The notes: generated by a model not told the origin, from the letters alone. A stretch of 64,000 nucleotides of DNA from Roseibium litorale (GCF_014842915.1 NZ_JACYXI010000008.1:124001-188000); one strand, 5' to 3'; shown: positions 17,722 to 26,748, numbered from the stretch's first letter. Program-made: numbers and translations.

Positions 17722-17828
17722 GGCGGGCAATCCGGGTGACCGTTTGCCCGCCGGAAAGGACAGGTTCCAGTCCGGCGTGCCAGGTGCTGCGGAAGGGGTG
17801 AGACCCACCTTTTGACCCTTCCGCAGCA
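17722..17828 (+). promoter_or_regulatory. Two intercistronic stem-loops between binding protein and permease genes
   Basis: The 220-bp gap holds two perfect hairpins. The first is GGCGGGCAA at 17722-17730 pairing with TTGCCCGCC at 17744-17752. The second is TGCTGCGGAAGGG at 17785-17797 pairing with CCCTTCCGCAGCA at 17816-17828. Neither is followed by a clear T-run. In import operons such structures after the binding protein gene stabilise the upstream mRNA or partly stop transcription. The hairpins are seen; the function is inferred. Confidence 0.55.
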
Positions 17829-17896
17829 AGCCTTGCCTCATCAGCGGCTGCCTTCTGGCCTTGCCGCTAAAAAGAACCTCTTAAAGGCAGAACGAC

Positions 17897-18724
17897 ATGT
17901 TCCAGAACCGGACAGAAGCCCTTGCGCTGGCGTTGCCCGCAGCGGTGTTCGCCGCCGTCGTCTTTCTCGTGCCGGTCGTCCTGCTGCTGTCGGAAGGCTT
18001 CAAGAGCGCCGACGGCTGGTCGCTTCAGGCCTATCTCGACTTCTTCTCCATGCCGCTGAACCAGACGGTTTTCCTGCGGACGCTGAAGCTCGGCCTGACC
18101 GTGACCCTTGCGGCCGCCGTCATCGGCTATGCGGCAGCCTATGCCATCGTCACGCTTCCAGCTGGCAGCAAGGGCAAGATGATTGGCCTTGTCGTGCTGC
18201 CCCTGATGATTTCCCCTGTGGCCCGGACCTATGCGTGGATCGTCATTCTCGGGCGCACCGGTATCGTCAATCAGGCCCTGACCGCTGTCGGCCTGACGGA
18301 CGGGCCGGTCCGCATCCTCTTTACCGAGACTGCCGTCTTCATTGGCCTCTTGCAGCTGTTCCTGCCGCTGATGATCATTTCGCTCATCAGCGCCCTTGAG
18401 AACCTGCCGCGCGATGCGGTTCCCGCCGCGCGGGTTCTGGGGGCGAACTGGTTCCAGGTGTTCTGGAAGGTGATCCTGCCGCTGACCCGTGAAGGTCTCA
18501 TCGTCGGCGGCACACTGGTCTTCACCGGCTCGCTGACCGCGTATATCACCCCGGCCATTCTCGGCGGCTCTAAGGTCCTGATGCTGGAAACCTTGCTTTA
18601 CCAGCAGGTGACCGTGGCAAATAACTTCGTCTCTGCCAGCATCATCGCCCTGATCCTGATCGCCATGAGTTTCGCTGCCAATATTCTGTTGCGCCGCATC
18701 GCCAGCGCAAGGAGCGCGAAATGA
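17897..18724 (+). CDS. ABC transporter permease (PotB type)
   Basis: A 275-residue inner-membrane protein with about six hydrophobic segments. The coupling EAA-type loop is DAVPAARVLGANWFQVFWKV, about residues 174-193. The ATG at 17897 has AAAGGCAG upstream. It overlaps the second permease by 4 bases (ATGA), as usual for heteromeric Pot/Fbp-type importers. It forms the channel with the product of 18721-19500. Confidence 0.92.
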   Translation: MFQNRTEALALALPAAVFAAVVFLVPVVLLLSEGFKSADGWSLQAYLDFFSMPLNQTVFLRTLKLGLTVTLAAAVIGYAAAYAIVTLPAGSKGKMIGLVVLPLMISPVARTYAWIVILGRTGIVNQALTAVGLTDGPVRILFTETAVFIGLLQLFLPLMIISLISALENLPRDAVPAARVLGANWFQVFWKVILPLTREGLIVGGTLVFTGSLTAYITPAILGGSKVLMLETLLYQQVTVANNFVSASIIALILIAMSFAANILLRRIASARSAK

Positions 18725-19500
18725 CCCAGAAGCTCTACACCTGGTCCATCCTGTCGCTGGTGCTGGTCTTCCTGATCGGCCCCTTCTTCATCATTGTTGC
18801 CGCATCCTTTTCCGCTGGCGACACCCTGGCCTTTCCGCCGCAGGGCTTCTCGGTCAAGTGGATCCTGAAGGTCTTCACGGTTGAGAGCTTCCAGCAGAGC
18901 TTCGTGACCTCAATGATCCTGGCCATCGGCGGCACGCTGACGGCGCTCATCCTCGGCATCCCGGCGGCCTATGCCATGTCCCGCTACAAGCTGCCGGGCG
19001 CGGAAGCTGTGCGGTTCATGGTCTCCATGCCGATCATCGTTCCCGGCATCATTGTCGGTCTGGCCCTGCTGCGCTATTTCGTCATTCCGCTTGGTATTTC
19101 CATCAGCCTGGCGCTGTTCACCGCGCACACGGCGCTGGTGCTGCCCTATGCGGTGCGGGTCGTCTCGGCGAGCCTTAACAACCTGCGCTCGGATATGGAG
19201 GAGGCTGCTGTCCTGCTCGGCTCGTCCCGCGCCGGGGCCTTTTTCCGTGTGGTCCTGCCCAACATCCGCGGCGGTATCCTCGCGGCCTTCATTCTGGGCT
19301 TCGTGACCAGCTTCAACCAGGTGCCGGTGTCCCTGTTCCTGTCCGGCCCGGGCGTGCGCACCTTGCCCATTGATATGCTGGGCTACATGGAGATTGTCTT
19401 CGATCCCTCCATCGCCGCCCTGTCGTCGCTTCTCGCCTTCCTGTCCATCGGCATCGTCTTTGCCGCCGAACGTTTCCTGGGGTTCTCCCGCTATGTCTGA
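18721..19500 (+). CDS. ABC transporter permease (PotC type)
   Basis: A 259-residue inner-membrane protein and the partner of the upstream permease. The EAA loop reads DMEEAAVLLGSSRAGAFFRV, about residues 158-177. Both ends overlap neighbours: 4 bases with the PotB-type gene and 8 bases with the ATPase gene. The tight packing implies a fixed 1:1 stoichiometry by translational coupling. Confidence 0.92.
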   Translation: MTQKLYTWSILSLVLVFLIGPFFIIVAASFSAGDTLAFPPQGFSVKWILKVFTVESFQQSFVTSMILAIGGTLTALILGIPAAYAMSRYKLPGAEAVRFMVSMPIIVPGIIVGLALLRYFVIPLGISISLALFTAHTALVLPYAVRVVSASLNNLRSDMEEAAVLLGSSRAGAFFRVVLPNIRGGILAAFILGFVTSFNQVPVSLFLSGPGVRTLPIDMLGYMEIVFDPSIAALSSLLAFLSIGIVFAAERFLGFSRYV

Positions 19501-20518
19501 TGCCACTTATCTCACGCTGGAAAAGCTGACCCTCGCCTATGGCAAGACGGTTGCGGTTGGAAACCTCGACCTTTCCATCCGCCGGGGCGAACTTCTGGCC
19601 CTGCTCGGCCCGTCTGGCTGCGGCAAGACCACGACCATGCGCTCCATTGCCGGCTTAATGCCCGTACGCAGCGGCAAGATCGTGTTGGACGGACGCGACA
19701 TCACCCGTGTTTCCGCCAACAAGCGCGAGATCGGCCTGGTGTTCCAGTCCTATGCGCTGTTCCCGCATCTGACCGTCTTCGAAAACGTCGCCTTCGGCCT
19801 GCGCCTTCAGGGCATGTCCGGCGCGGCCCTGACTGAAAAGGTCGAAGCCGGTCTCAAGACCGTCGGCCTGTCCGACTTTGCCGCGCGCAAGACGCCGGAT
19901 CTTTCCGGCGGACAGCAGCAGCGTGTCGCCCTGGCGCGCTCGCTGGTCATGCAGCCCAAGGTCCTGATGCTGGACGAGCCGCTCTCCAATCTGGACGCCC
20001 GGCTGCGGCTGGAAATGCGCACGGAACTGCAGCGGGTGCAGAAGGAAAGCGGCGTGACGATGATCTTCGTCACCCACGACCAGGTGGAAGCGCTTGCGCT
20101 CGCCGATCGCATCGTCGTCATGCGCGATGGCGCGATTGAGCAGATCGGTACGCCGGAAGAAATCTACAACCAGCCCGCCTCCAGTTTTGTGGCGGATTTC
20201 GTTGGCTTCGAGAACATCACCGCCGTGAAGGACGGCATGCTCGTTGGCACCGCCGGTGAGGTGAGAGCGTCCGGCCCCTTGCCCAAAGCTGCCGGTCTCG
20301 CCTGGCGCCCGCGCTCTATTCCGCTTGGTTCGGGCCCTTACAAGGGCACCGTCCGTGGTGTCTCCTATGCGGGCAGCAGCCGGGAGTATGTGCTGGAAAC
20401 CGCCCTCGGACCGGTCAAGGCCGAAGTGGACGCCGCCTTGCCCGCCTATGCGCTCGGCACGGAACTGGCCTTCGATTTGCCGCCGGAAGCAGCGGCTCCC
20501 TTGCAGAAGATGGACTGA
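19493..20518 (+). CDS. ABC transporter ATP-binding protein (PotA type)
   Basis: A 341-residue ATPase with Walker A GPSGCGKTT, signature LSGGQQQRVALARSL, Walker B VLMLDEPLSNLDARL and H-loop FVTHDQVEAL, plus a C-terminal TOBE-like region from about residue 235. The start is the ATG at 19493 (MSDATYLTLEKL); the frame is open upstream only inside the permease gene. It is 6 bases from the nucleoside hydrolase start. The PotA/FbpC class normally serves polyamine, iron and small organic compound importers. Confidence 0.93.
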   Translation: MSDATYLTLEKLTLAYGKTVAVGNLDLSIRRGELLALLGPSGCGKTTTMRSIAGLMPVRSGKIVLDGRDITRVSANKREIGLVFQSYALFPHLTVFENVAFGLRLQGMSGAALTEKVEAGLKTVGLSDFAARKTPDLSGGQQQRVALARSLVMQPKVLMLDEPLSNLDARLRLEMRTELQRVQKESGVTMIFVTHDQVEALALADRIVVMRDGAIEQIGTPEEIYNQPASSFVADFVGFENITAVKDGMLVGTAGEVRASGPLPKAAGLAWRPRSIPLGSGPYKGTVRGVSYAGSSREYVLETALGPVKAEVDAALPAYALGTELAFDLPPEAAAPLQKMD

Positions 20519-20524
20519 GCCGCG

Positions 20525-21463
20525 ATGGGTGTCTGGATCGATACGGACCTGGGGTTCGACGACATCGCGGCCATCTTGACGGTCCTCGATGCCGGATTGA
20601 CCGTGGATGGACTCTCGCTTGTCTTTGGCAACACACCTCTGGAACAAGTGCGCCGGAACGCGGCGGGCGCGGCCTCCGTCTTTGGCTGGCAGATGCCAAT
20701 TCACGCAGGCCGCGCGCGGCCAGTCATGGGCGTGCTGGAAACAGCGGAACGGATTCTTGGGCAGACGGGCATACCGACCATCGGCCTGACCGTGCCCCAG
20801 GACAAGCTGGCCGACCTGCCGGGACCGGAAGGCGACGCCTTCCTCGCGCTCTGTGCCTGGCTGGAAAGTGCCCCAGAACCACGCCGGATCCTCGCGCTTG
20901 GCCCCTTGACCAACATTGCGGCCCTGGCCCTGGCACGGCCAGATCTTACAGAAAATATTGGTGAGATTGTCTGGATGGGCGGGGGGCTGACCAAGGGCAA
21001 CCACACGGCCTCTGCCGAATTCAACGCCTTTGCCGACCCGGAAGCCGCGGCCATCGTCTTCGCGCAGAACCTGCCGGTGAAGATGATCGACCTCGACTTC
21101 TGCCGTCAGATCCTCGCGTCGCCGGAAGATACCGTACCCATTCGAGAAGCGGGAGGCCGGAACGCTGCCCTGATCGCCGACATGCTGGACGGATTTATCG
21201 GGATAGCGACCAGCCGGGGCCGCCCGGCCATGGCTCTTTACGATCCTGCCGCCGCAGTGGCCTTTGTGCGTCCGGACCTCGTCCGGTTTGAACCTGCGCA
21301 TATCGCCGTTGAAACTGCGGGTTCCTTGACCCGTGGCCGGACCGTGGTGGAAACCCGCGCCACCCATGCCAGATTCAATGCCGCCTATGCAGCCTCCTGT
21401 GACACAGACGCGGTGAAGGCCCTCATTCTGGGCGCCCTTGAACGGGAGGCAGCCAAGCCATGA
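20525..21463 (+). CDS. Nucleoside hydrolase (IUNH family)
   Basis: A 312-residue hydrolase that cleaves the N-glycosidic bond of ribonucleosides to give base and ribose. The calcium-binding N-terminal motif is DTDLGFDDIAAIL (Asp6, Asp8, Asp12), close to the canonical DTDPGxDD. The middle motif MGGGLTKGNHTASAEFNAF matches the family's ribose-binding GN..P.AEFN stretch, and ALYDPAAAVA replaces the usual HDP element with Tyr for His. No signal peptide is present, so it acts in the cytoplasm on imported nucleoside. It overlaps the adenine deaminase gene by 4 bases. The His-to-Tyr change makes exact base specificity uncertain. Confidence 0.93.
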   Translation: MGVWIDTDLGFDDIAAILTVLDAGLTVDGLSLVFGNTPLEQVRRNAAGAASVFGWQMPIHAGRARPVMGVLETAERILGQTGIPTIGLTVPQDKLADLPGPEGDAFLALCAWLESAPEPRRILALGPLTNIAALALARPDLTENIGEIVWMGGGLTKGNHTASAEFNAFADPEAAAIVFAQNLPVKMIDLDFCRQILASPEDTVPIREAGGRNAALIADMLDGFIGIATSRGRPAMALYDPAAAVAFVRPDLVRFEPAHIAVETAGSLTRGRTVVETRATHARFNAAYAASCDTDAVKALILGALEREAAKP

Positions 21464-23247
21464 CTCATTCTGTCCAGGAACCTTTCGATCTTGCCGATCG
21501 CACCCTGCGCCTGAGGGCCGCTGCCGCCGCGCGCGGAGATGCGCCGTTTGACCGGCTGATCGTCAACGGCACCATCGTGGACATGGTAACCGGGGAACGG
21601 CGCCCGGCGGACATCGGGCTCACCGGGCCGCTGATCGCGTCCGTACACACAACCGGTAGCCGGACCGATGCCACTGAGATCATTGACGCCACCGGAAGCT
21701 TCGTCACGCCTGGCCTGATCGACACACACATGCATGTGGAAAGCTCGATGGTCACCCCGGCAACCTATGCAGATGCTGTCGTACCGCGCGGTGTCACCAC
21801 CATCGTCTGGGACCCGCATGAGTTCGGCAATGTTCACGGAGTTGCCGGGGTCGATTACGCCCTTGCGGCGACGCGGAACCTGAAGCTGCGCGTCATCACG
21901 CTGGCACCCTCCTGCGTGCCATCGGCGCCCGGTCTGGAACAGGCCGGAGCGGATTTCGATGCCCCGGTAATCGCAGATCTGCTGGCAAAGCCGGAAATCG
22001 GCGGGATTGCCGAAGTCATGAACATGCGCGGCGTCATTTCCGGCGATCCGCGCATGAGCGCCATCGTGCAGGCCGGTCTTGCCGCCGGAAAACCTGTCTG
22101 CGGCCATGCCCGCAGCCTCAAGGGACCGGACCTTGCCGCCTTCATGGCCGCTGGCGTCACCTCCGACCATGAGCTGACCTCGGGCGAAGACCTGATGGAC
22201 AAGCTGCGGGCGGGCCTGACCATCGAGTTGCGCGGATCTCACGACCATCTGCTGCCGGAATTCGTTGAGGCGCTCAATCAGCTCGGCCATCTGCCCCAGA
22301 CCGTCACCCTTTGCACCGACGACGTATTTCCTGATGACCTCGCCCGCGATGGCGGTCTGGACGATGTTGTCCGCCGTCTGGTGCGCTATGGCTTGAAGCC
22401 GGAATGGGCACTGCAGGCCGCCACGTTGAACGGTGCCCGCCGCCTTGGCCGCGAAGACCTTGGCCTTGTTGCCGCGGGACGGCGGGCGGATCTGGTCATC
22501 TTCCGCGACCTTGTGGCCTTTCAGGCCCGCGCCGTGATCGTCAACGGCATGCCCGTTGCCAGGAATGGCGTTTTGGCTGAGCCTTCGCATAAGACCGATC
22601 CGGGCGATTTCCGGGCTTCGGTCAAGCTCCAGCCGCTCCAGCCAGACGACTTCCGCATTCGCAGCACTGGCCAGCGGCTGCGCGTTGCCACCATCGACCG
22701 GCCCCGTTTCACCCGCTGGGGCGAGGCGGAAACAACGGCGGAAAACGGCTTTGTCCTGCCGCCCGAAGGCGCAACGCTGATTGCCGTCTGCAACCGTCAT
22801 GGGTTTGGTGATGGCAAGCCCAAGGTCGGGTACCTGCGCGAATGGGGCAGCTGGAACGGCGCTTTTGCGACGACCGTTTCCCATGACAGCCACAACCTGA
22901 CCGTCTTCGGCGGGTCGCCGGAAGACCTAGCCCTGGCTGCCAATACGGTGATCGAGGCAGGCGGCGGCATGGCCGTCGTCTCTGAAGGCAAGGTGCTGGC
23001 AAAGCTGCCGCTGGTGGTGTCGGGCATCGTCTCCGATGAACCGCTCGATGTGGTCGCCGGGCAATTCACCGCCCTGCGGGATGCGATGGATCAGGTTGTC
23101 GGTTGGCAACCGCCCTATCTGGTGTTCAAGGCCTGTTTCGGCGCCACACTCGCCTGCAACGCTGGCCCGCACCAGACGGATCTTGGCATTGCCGATGTGG
23201 CAACCGGCCAAGTCCTCACTTCACCTATTCTGGAAATTCTGAGCTGA
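21460..23247 (+). CDS. ade: Adenine deaminase
   Basis: A 595-residue metal-dependent amidohydrolase that turns adenine into hypoxanthine and ammonia. The metal site THMHVESSMVTPATYADA and the next motif WDPHEFGNVHG are characteristic of the adenine deaminase (Ade/YerA) family, as are TLCTDDVFPDDL and the C-terminal domain ending near VSDEPLDVV. Length fits the family (about 580-600). Its ATG overlaps the nucleoside hydrolase stop (ATGA). Together the two enzymes convert adenosine to adenine to hypoxanthine, and a phosphoribosyltransferase later in the operon could salvage a base. Confidence 0.94.
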   Translation: MTHSVQEPFDLADRTLRLRAAAAARGDAPFDRLIVNGTIVDMVTGERRPADIGLTGPLIASVHTTGSRTDATEIIDATGSFVTPGLIDTHMHVESSMVTPATYADAVVPRGVTTIVWDPHEFGNVHGVAGVDYALAATRNLKLRVITLAPSCVPSAPGLEQAGADFDAPVIADLLAKPEIGGIAEVMNMRGVISGDPRMSAIVQAGLAAGKPVCGHARSLKGPDLAAFMAAGVTSDHELTSGEDLMDKLRAGLTIELRGSHDHLLPEFVEALNQLGHLPQTVTLCTDDVFPDDLARDGGLDDVVRRLVRYGLKPEWALQAATLNGARRLGREDLGLVAAGRRADLVIFRDLVAFQARAVIVNGMPVARNGVLAEPSHKTDPGDFRASVKLQPLQPDDFRIRSTGQRLRVATIDRPRFTRWGEAETTAENGFVLPPEGATLIAVCNRHGFGDGKPKVGYLREWGSWNGAFATTVSHDSHNLTVFGGSPEDLALAANTVIEAGGGMAVVSEGKVLAKLPLVVSGIVSDEPLDVVAGQFTALRDAMDQVVGWQPPYLVFKACFGATLACNAGPHQTDLGIADVATGQVLTSPILEILS

Positions 23248-23279
23248 TGCGATCTTTGAAGACTGTCCCCCCTCGACTG

Positions 23280-23448
23280 TCACCCCGGACGCAGGCGAAG
23301 CCGGAGATCCGGGGCCTACTCATTCGCAGAGCGCATATGTTCTGCAAGGATACGGACGGTTGTCAGGGTCGAACAGGACCAAGCCCATCCTTCTCTTGCA
23401 AAGGATTTGCGAGTAGGCCCCGGGTCTCACGATGTTCGCCCGGGGTGA
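23280..23448. repeat. Long imperfect inverted repeat inside the purine operon
   Basis: The 255-bp gap between the adenine deaminase and amidohydrolase genes holds a palindromic element. The left arm (23280-23321) starts TCACCCCGGACG and ends GGGGCCTACTC. The right arm (23411-23448) starts GAGTAGGCCCCGGG and ends CGCCCGGGGTGA, so the arms pair over about 40 bases around a loop of about 90. A related sequence occurs at about 33764-33800 (shared CCCGGATCTCCG and TTCG...TGCGT blocks). This marks a dispersed intergenic repeat family. Confidence 0.7.
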
Positions 23449-23502
23449 CCGCGACGGAAATTGGTATCAGCCCATTAGAAGCTCTTTTCTAAGGATCTAC
23501 GC

Positions 23503-24666
23503 ATGAGCAAGATCGACGACGACCTGCCGTTCCTGCGCGACTTGCGCCACGACCTGCATGCCCATCCGGAGCTCGGTTTCGAGGAAGAGCGCACCAGCGC
23601 GATCGTCGCAAGACTGCTGGAGGAGGCAGGGCTGAAGGTCTACCGGGGGCTTGGCGGCACTGGCGTTGTGGGCACGCTTCAGGTCGGCAATGGCACGCGC
23701 ACCATCGGGCTCAGAGCTGACATGGATGCACTCGCCATGCCCGAAACCGCAGAGCGGCCATACAAGTCGACGGTGCCCGGAAAGATGCATGCCTGCGGCC
23801 ATGATGGCCACACGGTCATGCTGCTGGGCGCAGCCCGGGCACTTGCCCGGAGCCGGGATTTTTCCGGCACGGTGCATTTCATCTTTCAGCCAGCGGAAGA
23901 GGGCCGGGGCGGCGCCAAGCGCATGGTGGAAGACGGTCTGTTCGACCTCTTCCCCTGCGATGCGGTCTATGGTCTTCACAACATGCCGGGCATGGACCCG
24001 GACGAAATGGCTGTTGTCGCCGGACCCCAGCTTGCCTCCTCCGACGGCTGGACCGTCACCTTCCGCGGCACGGGCACCCATGGCGCAAAACCGCATCTTG
24101 GCCGGGACCCGGTGACCGCCGCAGGTGTGTTCCTCGCTTCGCTTCAGACCATTCCGGGCCGGGTTGTTGATCCGCTGCAGCCTTCCGTGGTCAGCGCCTG
24201 CTCGGTTCAGGCTGGCGATCCGAAGGCGCTCAACGTCATTCCGGATTTCGTCGAGATTGGCGGCACCGCCCGGGCCTATTCACCCCATGTGCGCGACCAG
24301 CTCGAAACGGAAATCCGCCGCCTTGCCGAAGGCACAGCCGCCATGTTCGGCATCAAGGCCGAGTATCACTTCAAGCGCCGCATTCCGCCCGTGGTCAATG
24401 ATCCGGATACAACGGCCCGCGCCCTTGGCGCCGCTAAGGATGTCTTCGGCAGCAAGGTGCGCACGGAGTTTCCGCCGTCCACTGCCGGGGATGACTTCGC
24501 CTTTTTCGGCGCTGAAGCTCCGGGATGCTACGTCTGGCTCGGCAACGGCCCAGCCGTTGACGGCGCGCTTCATCACAACACCGCCTATGACTTCTGCGAT
24601 GAGGCCATCGGCTCGGGTGTCCGGTTCTGGACCCGGCTCGTGGAACGGGAGCTGAGCTGCCAATGA
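23503..24666 (+). CDS. M20-family amidohydrolase (HipO/aminoacylase type)
   Basis: A 387-residue metallohydrolase of the carboxypeptidase Ss1/hippurate hydrolase group. The motifs GLRADMDALAMPE, MHACGHDGHTVMLLGAA (metal ligands Cys/His) and FQPAEEGRGGAKRM (catalytic and metal Glu pair) are all present. The ATG at 23503 is preceded by AAGGA. It hydrolyses an N-acyl bond. Its place between adenine deaminase and a phosphoribosyltransferase is odd: it may remove an acyl or aminoacyl group from a modified purine, or the imported compound may be an acylated conjugate. This is inference; hippurate-like substrates remain possible. It overlaps the next gene by 4 bases. Confidence 0.91.
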   Translation: MSKIDDDLPFLRDLRHDLHAHPELGFEEERTSAIVARLLEEAGLKVYRGLGGTGVVGTLQVGNGTRTIGLRADMDALAMPETAERPYKSTVPGKMHACGHDGHTVMLLGAARALARSRDFSGTVHFIFQPAEEGRGGAKRMVEDGLFDLFPCDAVYGLHNMPGMDPDEMAVVAGPQLASSDGWTVTFRGTGTHGAKPHLGRDPVTAAGVFLASLQTIPGRVVDPLQPSVVSACSVQAGDPKALNVIPDFVEIGGTARAYSPHVRDQLETEIRRLAEGTAAMFGIKAEYHFKRRIPPVVNDPDTTARALGAAKDVFGSKVRTEFPPSTAGDDFAFFGAEAPGCYVWLGNGPAVDGALHHNTAYDFCDEAIGSGVRFWTRLVERELSCQ

Positions 24667-25352
24667 CCGGAACTCAACCTCCCTCCGCCCCGCATGAATT
24701 CTGGCAGGCACTTTATCCTCCCGAGACGTTCGGCACGGATGCCGGGCATGACCGTTTCTTTCCAGTCACTCTGGAGGATGGACGCCAGATCTGCCTGCCA
24801 ATCCGCCCCCTCTCCGACGGCCAGCATGCTCTGGCTTCGATCATCATCAATCAGGCCAGCTTCGAAGTCCTGGACACGCTTGCGGAAAATCTGGCGCAGA
24901 AGCTGAAACCGTCTGAGCCGGAGGTGGTGGTCGGGCTGCCGACCCTTGGCCTGACGCTGGCTGCGGAAGTTGCCCGCAAGCTGGGCCACAGCCGCTATGT
25001 GCCCCTCGGCACCTCGCGCAAGTTCTGGTATGAGGAGGAACTGTCGGTTCCCCTGTCGTCCGTCACCACGCCGGACCAGATCAAGCGGCTCTATGTGGAC
25101 CCGCGCATGCTGCCGCTGCTGGAAGGGCGCCGGATTGCCCTGGTGGATGACGTGATTTCCAGCGGCACGTCCATCGCCGCTGGCCTGCAGCTGCTCACGG
25201 CGCAGAGCTTTGAGCCAACCGTTATCGGCACCGTGATGCTGCAATCGGACCGCTGGCGCACCCATCCGGCCCTCATTCCCCACCTGGAACGCATCCGCAG
25301 CTGTTTTTCCACGCCGCTGCTTATCAAAGACAGCGCCGGACTTTGGACATGA
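24663..25352 (+). CDS. Type I phosphoribosyltransferase (purine salvage type)
   Basis: A 229-residue protein with the PRPP-binding motif RIALVDDVISSGTS (about residues 156-169) and the upstream phosphoribosyltransferase element VVVGLPTLGLTLAAEVARKL. It is longer at the N-terminus than Apt or Xpt (about 180-190 residues). The flexible-loop region (LGTSRKFWYEEEL) is characteristic rather than identical to Apt. As the last gene of the operon it would link the freed purine base to PRPP to give a nucleotide, or alternatively sense purines. Which base is used cannot be read from the sequence. Confidence 0.88.
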   Translation: MTGTQPPSAPHEFWQALYPPETFGTDAGHDRFFPVTLEDGRQICLPIRPLSDGQHALASIIINQASFEVLDTLAENLAQKLKPSEPEVVVGLPTLGLTLAAEVARKLGHSRYVPLGTSRKFWYEEELSVPLSSVTTPDQIKRLYVDPRMLPLLEGRRIALVDDVISSGTSIAAGLQLLTAQSFEPTVIGTVMLQSDRWRTHPALIPHLERIRSCFSTPLLIKDSAGLWT

Positions 25353-25514
25353 AGCTAGTCCGTCCGGCGTTGCCCGCTCAGGGCTGGACAGGCAGGTGGA
25401 TTTCCGCAATCCTTGTTTGCGGAACAAAAAGAATTGCCGCTGCAGCGCTCAAGCATCAAGCCGGTACAAAATACCGTTCCAAATTTGATAGCTCGCTGAT
25501 CTGGGAGGGGCAGG

Positions 25515-26450
25515 GTGAGTTTCGTCATAGACGGCAATCCGGATGGAGCAAGGCTCACCTGCTCCAGCAGCATTGAGCCAAGCCTGCGCAAGAGCCGGTT
25601 CTGGGACGAGAAGATAACCCCCGGCCTGATGCTGCGGCTTGTCGACCTGACCATCGAGGCGCCCGGCTGGATGAAAGTCGAGCAGTCGGGTATCAACATT
25701 TCCTGCATGCATCACGGCAATTTCGCCAGTTCCTATTTCCGGCGCGGGGACGCGGATGCACGCGGTGAAAGCCTCCGCATCTTCTCGCTGGAGGGCCGTC
25801 ATCACCAGCTTGTCACCTTCACCCGGCCTACCCGCCACCGGGTGATTCAAATCTGGCTGGAGCCAGAAAAGCTGTCGGACCTTGCCTCGGATCTGGACGA
25901 AAGCCCGGACGAGCTTTTGCAGACGTTCCACCGCTCCTGCCATGTGCAGCACCGGTTTTCAGTCGCAAACCACCCGCTGCCGATGGCTGTCGGACGGCTC
26001 ACCGCCTCGCTGCTGGAAGGACGCCAATCCGGCTTTCTCCGGCGGCTCAGTCTTTATGGTCAGTCGCTGGAAATCCTTGCCCAGACCTATGACCTGCTGG
26101 CGGGCAGAGCACCGCAACAGGCCGTGACAAGCAATGATGTGAGTGTAGCACTAACTGCCGCAGAAATGATGAGGATGGAGTATGCGGGCCAGGTCAAGCT
26201 GCCGGACATCGCACGGCGCAACGGTATCAGCGAAGACAGCCTGCTCAAGGCCTTCCGTCACCATTACGGCGTCACTCCATCTGAGTACCTGACCTCCATA
26301 CGCATGGCCGCCGCCGAAGACCTGCTGCAGAGCATGGATCTTCCGGTCAGCGAAATCGGACGCCGGGCGGGCTATTCCAACCCCACCGCCTTCAGCCGCG
26401 CCTTCCGCCGTCATTTCGGGCACAGCCCGTCGGAACACGGCAGAGTCTGA
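25515..26450 (+). CDS. AraC-family transcriptional regulator
   Basis: A 311-residue protein with a non-conserved N-terminal sensing region and a C-terminal double helix-turn-helix of AraC type: the first HTH is KLPDIARRNGISEDSLLKAF (about residues 220-239) and the second ends ISEIGRRAGYSNPTAFSRAF-like with the closing FRRHFGHSPSE. The start is a GTG at 25515 after GGGAGGGGCAG. It lies between the purine operon and the TRAP-transporter operon on the same strand and most likely activates the latter. The effector is unknown. Confidence 0.9.
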   Translation: MSFVIDGNPDGARLTCSSSIEPSLRKSRFWDEKITPGLMLRLVDLTIEAPGWMKVEQSGINISCMHHGNFASSYFRRGDADARGESLRIFSLEGRHHQLVTFTRPTRHRVIQIWLEPEKLSDLASDLDESPDELLQTFHRSCHVQHRFSVANHPLPMAVGRLTASLLEGRQSGFLRRLSLYGQSLEILAQTYDLLAGRAPQQAVTSNDVSVALTAAEMMRMEYAGQVKLPDIARRNGISEDSLLKAFRHHYGVTPSEYLTSIRMAAAEDLLQSMDLPVSEIGRRAGYSNPTAFSRAFRRHFGHSPSEHGRV

Positions 26451-26748
26451 TCTTCCGCCGGCGCCGGAATTTCCGCATGCCGGCACATCATTGCGGTTTG
26501 CGCTTCTCGCCTGAGGCCGGGTATTCGCACAGATACGGCCAGTTCCGGCGCTGCAAAGGCCTATACCCGCCGTGTCAGGCGCCTTTTTGCGCAGGCACAA
26601 TCCTAAGCAGAAGTACGGTTGTTTGCGCGGGCGGCACGGAAACCGGCACAGCCCGCGTGAAACGGCACATCAGCTGCGCTTGCTGGCCCGGTAGAGGTTT
26701 GCAATCGTCACCGCATCGTCCAGACAGAACTTCGGGAGGAGGTTTCTG
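26451..26748 (+). promoter_or_regulatory. Upstream region of the TRAP operon
   Basis: This 298-bp gap has no supported gene. It contains a short inverted repeat (CGCGGGC near 26626 and GCCCGCG near 26651) and ends with a strong ribosome-binding site (GGGAGGAGG) before the TRAP binding-protein ATG at 26749. It should hold the AraC-controlled promoter. A sigma-54-like match was examined and rejected. Confidence 0.4.

Noticed and set aside
19655..21367. Long minus-strand open frame (570 codons)
   Set aside because: Antisense shadow of the ATPase and nucleoside hydrolase genes.
26684..26703. Sigma-54-like promoter TGGCCCGGTAGAGGTTTGCA
   Set aside because: The GG and GC elements are about 14 bases apart instead of 10, so it does not fit a -24/-12 promoter.
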